Below, in pieces: positions 1-5,208 of a stretch of DNA of 8,522 nucleotides (position 1 is the stretch's first letter; every line of letters begins with the position of its first letter). The stretch covers positions 1 to 8,522 of the forward strand of contig JBBQTQ010000098.1 of NCBI GenBank assembly GCA_038213135.1. Direction: 5' to 3'. The stretch is from JBBQTQ01 sp038213135 (GTDB lineage: Bacteria; Actinomycetota; Thermoleophilia; Gaiellales; Gaiellaceae). A program made the position numbers and the translations under genes. The notes beneath the pieces are model-generated. The model did not search any database and was not told the origin of the DNA. It saw only the letters and a list, made by a program, of their open reading frames with translations.

Positions 1-125
1 TCGCCAAGACACCAGCCGGGCTGCTCTGCCGCATCGCCGCCCGCATCCTCGCCCTCAACGCCGCCATCCACCTCAACTGGCAACTCGGCCAACCACACCG
101 CGCCCTCACCGCCTACGGGCATTAA
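1..125 (+). CDS. Transposase, C-terminal fragment (DDE type, IS982-like)
   Basis: The window opens inside a gene whose frame starts at base 3 and ends with TAA at 123-125. The 40 visible residues begin AKTPAGLLCRIAARILALNA and end in NWQLGQPHRALTAYGH. From memory this resembles the tail of actinobacterial DDE transposases usually filed under IS982-like elements: a TPxGLxxRIAxRxLAL helix, then an NW-LG-P-R-L-AY-H end. The catalytic residues lie outside the window, so the family name is tentative. It faces the truncated GNAT toxin gene, which suggests the element landed in that gene. Confidence 0.55.
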   Translation, partial: AKTPAGLLCRIAARILALNAAIHLNWQLGQPHRALTAYGH

Positions 126-141
126 CCGATCAAGCATCTAG
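126..141. mobile_element. Probable right end of the insertion sequence
   Basis: These roughly 16 bases lie between the transposase stop and the point where similarity to GNAT toxins stops (near 141-146, after the residues RVFVTT on the minus strand). An insertion sequence end and any target duplication should lie here; the CTAG at 138-141 is one candidate duplication. The terminal inverted repeat cannot be confirmed without the other end, which is outside the window. Confidence 0.35.
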
Positions 142-285
142 CGTCGTCACGAACACGCGGGCGGAGCCGGAGGCGTGCGCGCCACGTGCGTGCCGCTTCA
201 GCCATTCGTCGAGCGCCGGCTCGCCGCAGTCGAACTCGTCGAGGCGATGGTCCTTCCCGAGCGGCTCGGGGCGCCCGTAGGCCAC
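130..285 (-). pseudogene. Truncated GNAT toxin (TacT-like), broken by the insertion sequence
   Basis: Starting at GTG 285, two bases after the antitoxin stop codon plus one, the minus strand encodes 51 residues, including GRPEPL and then LDEFDCGEPALDEWLKRHA. This is the standard N-terminus of GNAT toxins paired with DUF1778 antitoxins; the family consensus is close to PEPL-x-H-x-L-x-x-FDCGEP-x-LDEWL. Family members are about 160-180 residues long and acetylate aminoacyl-tRNA. Here similarity ends after RVFVTT, and three further codons lead to TGA at 130-132. The acetyl-CoA binding loop and the catalytic half are missing, so the product should be inactive. The cause appears to be the insertion sequence ending near 125-141. 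I reached this reading by translating the reverse strand directly. Confidence 0.8.
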
Positions 286-288
286 CCG

Positions 289-561
289 CTACGCGGCGCT
301 GAAGACGCTCGGCTTGGAGAAGAGCTTCGCGAGCCCGGGGTTGTCTTGCGGCGAGCGATCGAGTACCTCGATGAACCGCTCCCACTGCTCGGCCTCGAGC
401 ACGAACTGCGTCCGATCGGCGAGCAGCCGCTCGGCCTCCACGACCGCCGCGTCGACGACGAAGTCAGTCAGCGTTCGCTCCGCGGTCTCCGCCGCCTGCC
501 GGACGAACCGGTCCGTCTCCGGGTCGACGCGGAAGTCCCAGCGCTCCCTGACATTTGCCAT
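289..561 (-). CDS. DUF1778-family (TacA-like) antitoxin
   Basis: A 90-residue protein. Residues 1-50 form a ribbon-helix-helix-type DNA-binding region (MANVRERWDFRVDPETDRF, then a helix with TLTDFVVDAAVVEAERLL). The C-terminal part has the DUF1778 neutralising tail: RTQFVLEAEQWERFIEVLD, then NPGLAKLFSKPSVF. In this family the N-terminus represses the operon and the tail blocks the acetyl-CoA site of the GNAT toxin. The frame stays open upstream to 663, but the ATG at 561 is chosen because it gives the family's normal N-terminus and lies 7 bases beyond a good -10 sequence, suggesting a leaderless mRNA. The partner toxin follows after three bases but is truncated, so this antitoxin is probably an orphan that may still repress its promoter. 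Confidence 0.85.
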   Translation of the reverse strand: MANVRERWDFRVDPETDRFVRQAAETAERTLTDFVVDAAVVEAERLLADRTQFVLEAEQWERFIEVLDRSPQDNPGLAKLFSKPSVFSAA

Positions 562-568
562 GCACCGA

Positions 569-597
569 ACTGTACACACACAATCCGTACACGGCAA
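569..597 (-). promoter_or_regulatory. Promoter/operator of the antitoxin gene
   Basis: On the minus strand, TTGCCG (597-592) and TACAGT (574-569) are separated by exactly 17 bases, each matching the sigma-70 consensus at 4 of 6 positions. The expected start of transcription falls at or next to the ATG at 561, implying a leaderless transcript. The inverted repeat TGTAC (571-575) / GTACA (587-591), with an 11-base spacer, lies inside the promoter and could be the operator for autoregulation by the antitoxin. The regulatory role is inferred. Confidence 0.55.
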
Positions 598-608
598 GAC
601 GCGAGTGG

Positions 609-1082
609 CTACGAAGCGGGGCTCGCACGGACGAGGACCGCGCGTACAGTGGAAGGCCACCACTGGGCACCGCCATGAGCGGTCGGCGTGCCGTTGGTGT
701 TGAGTTTGCGGGCGATCTGAGCGAGGGTCCTGCCGGCGGCGCGCTCGGCACGGATGCGCTTCACGACGTCAGGCGCCACGGCTGCGGGTCGTCCGAGTGG
801 TGGTGGCGGACGAGAGCGCTTGCGCGGAGGCCGGCGCCGTTCGGCCAGGAGTCGGTCGAGCTCGTCCGCGGGGATCAGTCGTGCGCCCCACGGCATCTCG
901 ACGGTTTCGATGTACGGGAGGATGCGGCGGTTGAAGGTGGAGCGGCTGATGCCGAGCGTCTCGGCCGCCTGGGTGCGTGTGTAGGCGAGCCGTTCGACGC
1001 GGGTCGCGTCGCGCACGATCGCCGCGGGCTCTGCGTGGCGGCGTGCTTTCTCGGCCCGGCGACGGAGACGACGGCGCGACAT
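609..1082 (-). CDS. HTH protein with a recombinase-domain-like C-terminus
   Basis: A 157-residue basic protein. Residues 1-30 are rich in Arg. Residues about 34-80 look like an excisionase/MerR-type helix-turn-helix (YTRTQAAETLGISRSTF, then GARLIPADELDRLLAER). After a Pro/Arg-rich linker, residues about 104-152 read VVKRIRAERAAGRTLAQIAR, then LNTNGTPTAHGG and PSTVRAVL. That pattern is typical of the 'recombinase' domain following the catalytic domain of large serine recombinases. No catalytic serine domain is present, so it is not itself a recombinase. It may be a DNA-binding regulator or directionality factor. GTG 1097 is an alternative start; ATG 1082 is preferred because it sits 6 bases after a -10-like TACGCT, matching neighbouring cassettes. 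No partner gene is evident. Confidence 0.65.
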   Translation of the reverse strand: MSRRRLRRRAEKARRHAEPAAIVRDATRVERLAYTRTQAAETLGISRSTFNRRILPYIETVEMPWGARLIPADELDRLLAERRRPPRKRSRPPPPLGRPAAVAPDVVKRIRAERAAGRTLAQIARKLNTNGTPTAHGGAQWWPSTVRAVLVRASPAS

Positions 1083-1088
1083 CCATAC

Positions 1089-1094
1089 AGCGTA
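1089..1094 (-). promoter_or_regulatory. -10-like element for leaderless HTH gene
   Basis: TACGCT on the minus strand ends 6 bases before ATG 1082 and lies within GTGTACGCT, which resembles GTGTACAGT and CTGTACACT upstream of the antitoxin and XRE genes. A convincing -35 box is absent. Nearby, on the plus strand, the AT-richer stretch 1111-1130 contains GCATC-TT-GATGC, a possible operator. Confidence 0.3.
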
Positions 1095-1170
1095 CACGAA
1101 TCATGACCCGTATTTGCATCTTGATGCATCTGTGTCTCGCTTGCTATCGGGGTAGGTAGTTGGTGTACGC
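1090..1170. repeat. Inverted 8-bp repeat in the gap between HTH and nucleotidyltransferase genes
   Basis: GCGTACAC at 1090-1097 is matched by its complement GTGTACGC at 1163-1170, 65 bases apart. Between them lies the AT-richer segment with GATGCA repeats. The left arm overlaps the putative -10 of the HTH gene. No gene is visible in this gap of about 105 bases. Function unknown; an operator pair or remnant of a cassette border are both possible. Confidence 0.3.
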
Positions 1171-1187
1171 GAGAGGTCAGCATCGGG

Positions 1188-1691
1188 TCAGCGTTCGATG
1201 CCTCGGCTGCGGCCGAGGTCGCGGCTGAGGCTTCGCTCCAGGTTCATGAGGCGGCGAAGACGGAGGAGTCGTTCGGCGTCGCGTTCGCGGTCGAGGGCGC
1301 CGAGCATGCGGGCGAGGTCGTCGGTGGACGCAACCTGGGGGCGGAGGCCGTGGCCGAGCGGTTCGCGTTCAGCGTGCCGACGCAGGTCGTCGTAACCGCT
1401 CGTGCCCGCCGGCTCGGGCACGAGCTTGAGCTCGCCTGCGCGCGTCTCGAGCTCGACGACCGGCCGCGTTAGGTCGTTCACGTCGAGCTTCTTCCCGTCG
1501 GGTCGGTGGGCGTCGAGGTCCTCGAGTGCCCTGGCCAACGCTGCGAGGTTCTCCTCGCGCATCGAAGGTGTAATGTCGACTCCTTCGGTCAGCTCGCGCG
1601 TTCCGTGGATGATGCGTGCGAACGTGCCGATCACGACGAAGCTGACATTCCGGCCCTGCAAGATGCCGAGCAGCTCGTACGGGTCGAGCAC
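1188..1691 (-). CDS. Nucleotidyltransferase of the AbiEii-toxin/MNT type
   Basis: A 167-residue protein if started at GTG 1691; an in-frame TTG at 1754 would add 21 residues and overlap the XRE gene. The N-terminus (VLDPYELLGILQGRNVSFVV then IGTFARIIHGTRELTEGVDI) has the fold signature of small nucleotidyltransferases: hydrophobic strand, G-x-A-x-x-x-HG helix, then a (D)xD strand. The usual DxD reads GVD here: one Asp is kept and the first is Gly. The middle part (SMREENLAALARALEDLDA) is also typical of this group. Relatives act as toxins that transfer nucleotides to RNA or tRNA, paired with a cognate regulator or antitoxin. It follows the XRE gene on the same strand with a 31-base gap, so the two probably form a toxin-antitoxin or defence-like pair. 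GGGCGGG lies 8 bases before GTG 1691. Target unknown. Confidence 0.7.
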   Translation of the reverse strand: MLDPYELLGILQGRNVSFVVIGTFARIIHGTRELTEGVDITPSMREENLAALARALEDLDAHRPDGKKLDVNDLTRPVVELETRAGELKLVPEPAGTSGYDDLRRHAEREPLGHGLRPQVASTDDLARMLGALDRERDAERLLRLRRLMNLERSLSRDLGRSRGIER

Positions 1692-1722
1692 CGCGGAAGC
1701 CCGCCCGGCGCCGATCGTCCCC

Positions 1723-2028
1723 TCAGCGCCCCTTGCGAGCACGCTTCGGCCCAAGCTCGGCCAGCAGCCACTCGACTCGCTCGCTCGGCGGCGCCAGCAG
1801 CGCCTCGCGCAGCTCCTGGTCTGCGCTTTTGTCGATCGGCATCAGCGTGAAGGGGAGGTCGAAGCCGCAGGCGTGGATGATTTCCATCAGGCTGTCGATC
1901 GGCGGCGAGATCACTCCCTGCTCCCACCGTGCGATCACCGAGCGCTCCCGGCCCGTCAGCTTCGACAGCTCCGTCTGCGTGAGCCCGGCCCGCAACCGCG
2001 CCTCTCGGATCAGCTCGCCGCCGCGCAC
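1723..2028 (-). CDS. XRE-family HTH regulator, likely antitoxin partner
   Basis: A 101-residue protein with an N-terminal Cro/CI-type helix-turn-helix: LIREARLRAGLTQTELSKLT, followed by RSVIARWEQG, then SPPIDSLMEIIHACGF. The C-terminal part (residues about 60-101) is acidic to basic and ends in KRARKGR; I recognise no domain there. GTG 2028 is the start; it lies 6 bases after a -10-like TACACT with no Shine-Dalgarno sequence, so the mRNA is probably leaderless. It is immediately upstream of the nucleotidyltransferase gene on the same strand, the order commonly seen when an XRE protein represses and counteracts a toxin of this class. It diverges from the excisionase gene and may also influence that promoter. 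Confidence 0.8.
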   Translation of the reverse strand: MRGGELIREARLRAGLTQTELSKLTGRERSVIARWEQGVISPPIDSLMEIIHACGFDLPFTLMPIDKSADQELREALLAPPSERVEWLLAELGPKRARKGR

Positions 2029-2034
2029 GCCTCA

Positions 2035-2040
2035 AGTGTA
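2035..2040 (-). promoter_or_regulatory. -10-like element of the XRE gene
   Basis: TACACT (4 of 6 to TATAAT) on the minus strand is followed by 6 bases and then GTG 2028, placing the expected transcript start at the start codon. No good -35 is visible. It is embedded in CTGTACACT, the motif shared with two other cassettes of this element. Confidence 0.4.
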
Positions 2041-2068
2041 CAGCCCACGTAAAGAACTCGACCCGTTA

Positions 2069-2096
2069 TTGCTCTGTGACTCATATTTGCTATCCT
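2069..2096 (+). promoter_or_regulatory. Promoter of the xis-int operon
   Basis: TATCCT (2091-2096) is preceded by TGC, giving an extended -10. A weak -35, TTGCTC (2069-2074), lies 16 bases upstream. This is one of the most AT-rich stretches in the window and leaves a leader of about 20 bases before the excisionase start. GACTC (2078-2082) and GAGTC (2106-2110) flank the -10 as a short inverted repeat. Confidence 0.45.
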
Positions 2097-2111
2097 ACTC
2101 GTTTGGAGTCC

Positions 2112-2120
2112 GAGGAGGAG
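2112..2120 (+). promoter_or_regulatory. Ribosome binding site fixing the excisionase start
   Basis: GAGGAGGAG lies 5 bases before ATG 2126. It is among the strongest Shine-Dalgarno sequences in the window and decides this start over the frame's upstream extension to 1733. Confidence 0.75.
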
Positions 2121-2125
2121 CAGCG

Positions 2126-2395
2126 ATGGAGTCGATGATGACTGTCCGCCAAGTCGCCGAGCTGCTCGGGGTGCACGAGAACTGGGTCTATGACCAAGCC
2201 GCCAGCGGAGAGCTGCCCAGCTACAAGATCGGCGGCACCCGTCGCTTCGACCCCGACGAGCTCCGCGGCTGGATCACCGAACACCGCGAAGCCGAGCGCA
2301 AGCGGCCCGAGCGCCGGGAGAGCAAGGCGAAGAAGCGCAGCCGTCCGAAAGCGACAACGCGGCCGGACGACTGGCAGCCTAGGCTGTTCGAATAG
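2126..2395 (+). CDS. Excisionase-like MerR-type HTH protein
   Basis: An 89-residue protein. Residues about 5-55 form a helix-turn-helix of the excisionase class (MTVRQVAELLGVHENWVYDQ, then GELPSYKIGGTRRF and DELRGWI). The tail from residue 58 is highly basic (KRPERRESKAKKRSRPK). In this family the protein bends element DNA at the att sites and steers the integrase towards excision, or acts as its regulator. Its TAG is separated from the integrase ATG by a single base, so the two are very likely co-transcribed and translationally coupled. Confidence 0.85.
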   Translation: MESMMTVRQVAELLGVHENWVYDQAASGELPSYKIGGTRRFDPDELRGWITEHREAERKRPERRESKAKKRSRPKATTRPDDWQPRLFE

Positions 2396-2396
2396 C

Positions 2397-3597
<1,201 letters not shown>

Positions 3598-3608
3598 AAG
3601 GCTGCGAC

Positions 3609-3635
3609 AGTGTAGCCCGGCTAGATGCTCGTCAG
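3609..3635 (-). promoter_or_regulatory. Possible promoter of tRNA-Asp
   Basis: On the minus strand TACACT (3614-3609) lies 11 bases before the mature tRNA 5' end. CTGACG (3635-3630) is a 4-of-6 -35 match, but the 15-base spacer is short. It overlaps the end of the SnoaL-like gene. Read-through from that gene is the alternative. Confidence 0.3.
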
Positions 3636-4049
3636 CCCGAGCTGGCGGAGCAGCGTGACGCCGTCCGAGTAGACGTCCTTGCGGGCGACGAGACCGTCCC
3701 GGATCGGGATCACGTCCATGCCGCGGTACTCCACCGAGCGCCCGGTCGGCTCGACCTCCACCCCCGAGCGGCGCATGACGCCGAGGTGCGTTCCGCGCGC
3801 CGTCCACTCCTGGACGACCAGATCCTCGGACAGGTACTGGCGCCTCGTCTCGAAGGAGAGATCGGGGAAGACGCGGAAGATTCCGGCGATGGCGAGACGA
3901 ATCTGCTCGCGGCCGACGTTCAGGTCGCCGGTCGTGTGATTCTCGAAGACCGAGTCCTCGGTGTGCATCGCGACGATCGCGTCCGAGTCGTGCTCGCCCC
4001 AGGCGGCGTTGTAGCGGTCGATGAAGGTCTTCAGGGAGGCCCCATCCAT
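3621..4049 (-). CDS. SnoaL-like / NTF2-fold protein (ester cyclase family)
   Basis: A 142-residue protein matching the length and pattern of SnoaL-like proteins: an N-terminal helix (FIDRYNAAWGEHDSDAIVAM), HTEDSVFENH, a long helix GREQIRLAIAGIFRVFPD, then strands VVQEWTARGTHLG and VEYRGMDVIPIRDGLVARK. This fold is a cone-shaped pocket used by polyketide cyclases, some isomerases and many uncharacterised enzymes. The substrate cannot be read from sequence. Start ATG 4049 is chosen because AGAGG lies 5 bases upstream and it gives the family length, although the frame is open to 4754 over the shadow of the protease gene. The start codon overlaps that of the divergent protease gene. tRNA-Asp follows 23 bases downstream. 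Confidence 0.85.
   Translation of the reverse strand: MDGASLKTFIDRYNAAWGEHDSDAIVAMHTEDSVFENHTTGDLNVGREQIRLAIAGIFRVFPDLSFETRRQYLSEDLVVQEWTARGTHLGVMRRSGVEVEPTGRSVEYRGMDVIPIRDGLVARKDVYSDGVTLLRQLGLTSI
4033..4039 (+). promoter_or_regulatory. Ribosome binding site of the protease gene, inside the SnoaL gene
   Basis: AGGGAGG ends 8 bases before ATG 4048 and decides this start over ATG 4021 and over GTG 4069/4072. It lies in codons 4-6 of the divergent SnoaL-like gene. Confidence 0.7.
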
Positions 4050-5208
4050 GACGACCTCTAGCCTAGACGTGGTGACGAAGGTCGACTGGATCCTGATCGT
4101 TTTCGTTCTCGTCACGGGGTTCGTCGGCTGGCGGAAGGGGCTGGTCGCCAGCGCGCTCTCGGTGGTCGGGATCGTCGCGGGCGCGGTGATCGGCGCGCAG
4201 GTGGCGCCGCACCTGCTCCCGAACGGGTCGCGCTCGGCGTACACGCCGGTCGTCGCGCTCGGCGGCGCGGTGCTTCTGGCCGCCGTCCTCGAGGCGGCAG
4301 CGTCGATGGCCGGCTCGCAGCTTCGCCAGGGGATGCACTTTGCTCCGCTCCGCGCTTTCGACTCGGCGGGCGGCCTGTTGCTCGGCGCCGCTGCGGGGCT
4401 CGCAATCGTCTGGGTGCTCGGCGCGGTTGCACTGCTGCTGCCGGGCCAGCGCACGCTTCGGCAGCAGGCCCAGCGCTCGGCGGTGCTGAGACGCCTCAAC
4501 GAGCTCGTCCCTCCATCGACGATCCTGCATGCGCTCGCGCGCGTGGACCCCTTCCCATCGATCTCCGGGCCGGCCGCGCCCACCGAGCCGCCAACGGCCG
4601 CCGTCCTGAAGGAGCCTGCGATCCGGGCGGCGGCGCCGAGCGTCGTGCGCGTCCTCGGAACGGCCTGCGGCCTCGGCATCGCCGGCACGGGCTGGGTTGC
4701 CGCGCCCGGGCTCGTGGTGACTGCCGCGCACGTCGTCGCCGGCGAGACGGACACGATCGTCGAGCAGCCGGGCTCGAGTCAGCGGCTGCCGGCCGAAGCG
4801 GTCGCGTTCGATCCGAAGGACGACATCGCCGTGCTGCGCGTGCCGACGCTCGGTGCGCGGGCGCTGCCCATGGCCGAGCCCAAGCCGGGTGAGCCGGTCG
4901 CCATCGTCGGCTACCCGGAGGACGGTCCGCTCGACTCGGCTCCGGGGAGGATCGGGCGCACGGGCTCGGTGCTCACGGACGACGCGTACGGACACGGCCC
5001 GGTCGCGCGAACGATCACGAGCATCGGCGGACTCGTTCGCCACGGCGACTCGGGAGGGCCGGCGATCGACTCTCGCGGCGCCGTCGAGTCGACGATCTTC
5101 GCCGCGCGGATTGACGCGAAGAGCGGCTACGGGATTCCCGCCGAGGTCGTGCGCAAGGTGCTTGCCTCCGCCAAGGGCCCAGTCTCGACCGGGGCGTGCG
5201 CCCCTTAG
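4048..5208 (+). CDS. Membrane-anchored trypsin-like serine protease (MarP-like; CvpA + peptidase)
   Basis: A 386-residue protein in two parts. Residues about 13-132 form a CvpA (colicin V production)-type membrane domain with four hydrophobic segments (about 13-28, 32-50, 67-88, 108-132). Residues about 200-380 form a chymotrypsin-fold protease with a complete triad: His228 (VTAAHVVAG), Asp259 (DDIAVLRV) and Ser335 (HGDSGGPA). The protein has only two cysteines, Cys207 just before the protease core and Cys384 three residues from the C-terminus. This matches the disulfide known in Mycobacterium MarP (Rv3671c), which activates the enzyme in the periplasm and protects cells from acid and oxidative stress. 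Assignment of the same role is by similarity. The start overlaps the divergent SnoaL start, and the stop overlaps the convergent HMT-MTHFR stop. Confidence 0.88.
   Translation: MTTSSLDVVTKVDWILIVFVLVTGFVGWRKGLVASALSVVGIVAGAVIGAQVAPHLLPNGSRSAYTPVVALGGAVLLAAVLEAAASMAGSQLRQGMHFAPLRAFDSAGGLLLGAAAGLAIVWVLGAVALLLPGQRTLRQQAQRSAVLRRLNELVPPSTILHALARVDPFPSISGPAAPTEPPTAAVLKEPAIRAAAPSVVRVLGTACGLGIAGTGWVAAPGLVVTAAHVVAGETDTIVEQPGSSQRLPAEAVAFDPKDDIAVLRVPTLGARALPMAEPKPGEPVAIVGYPEDGPLDSAPGRIGRTGSVLTDDAYGHGPVARTITSIGGLVRHGDSGGPAIDSRGAVESTIFAARIDAKSGYGIPAEVVRKVLASAKGPVSTGACAP
4057..4067. promoter_or_regulatory. 11-bp palindrome at the divergent gene starts
   Basis: TCTAG-C-CTAGA is a perfect inverted repeat 8 bases upstream of the SnoaL start and inside codons 4-7 of the protease gene. 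CTAG is usually rare in GC-rich bacterial coding DNA. It could be an operator for the SnoaL gene; this is inferred only from position and symmetry. Confidence 0.3.

Noticed and set aside
562..663. Longer start for the DUF1778 antitoxin
   Set aside because: The 34 additional residues are Cys/Arg-rich, unlike the family, and would run through the promoter and the end of the HTH gene.
2190..2396. Longer integrase start upstream of ATG 2397
   Set aside because: The extra 69 codons overlap the excisionase gene in another frame and do not resemble an integrase N-terminus.
4050..4754. Longer start for the SnoaL-like gene
   Set aside because: The extension is the antisense of the protease gene. The family length and a ribosome binding site support ATG 4049.
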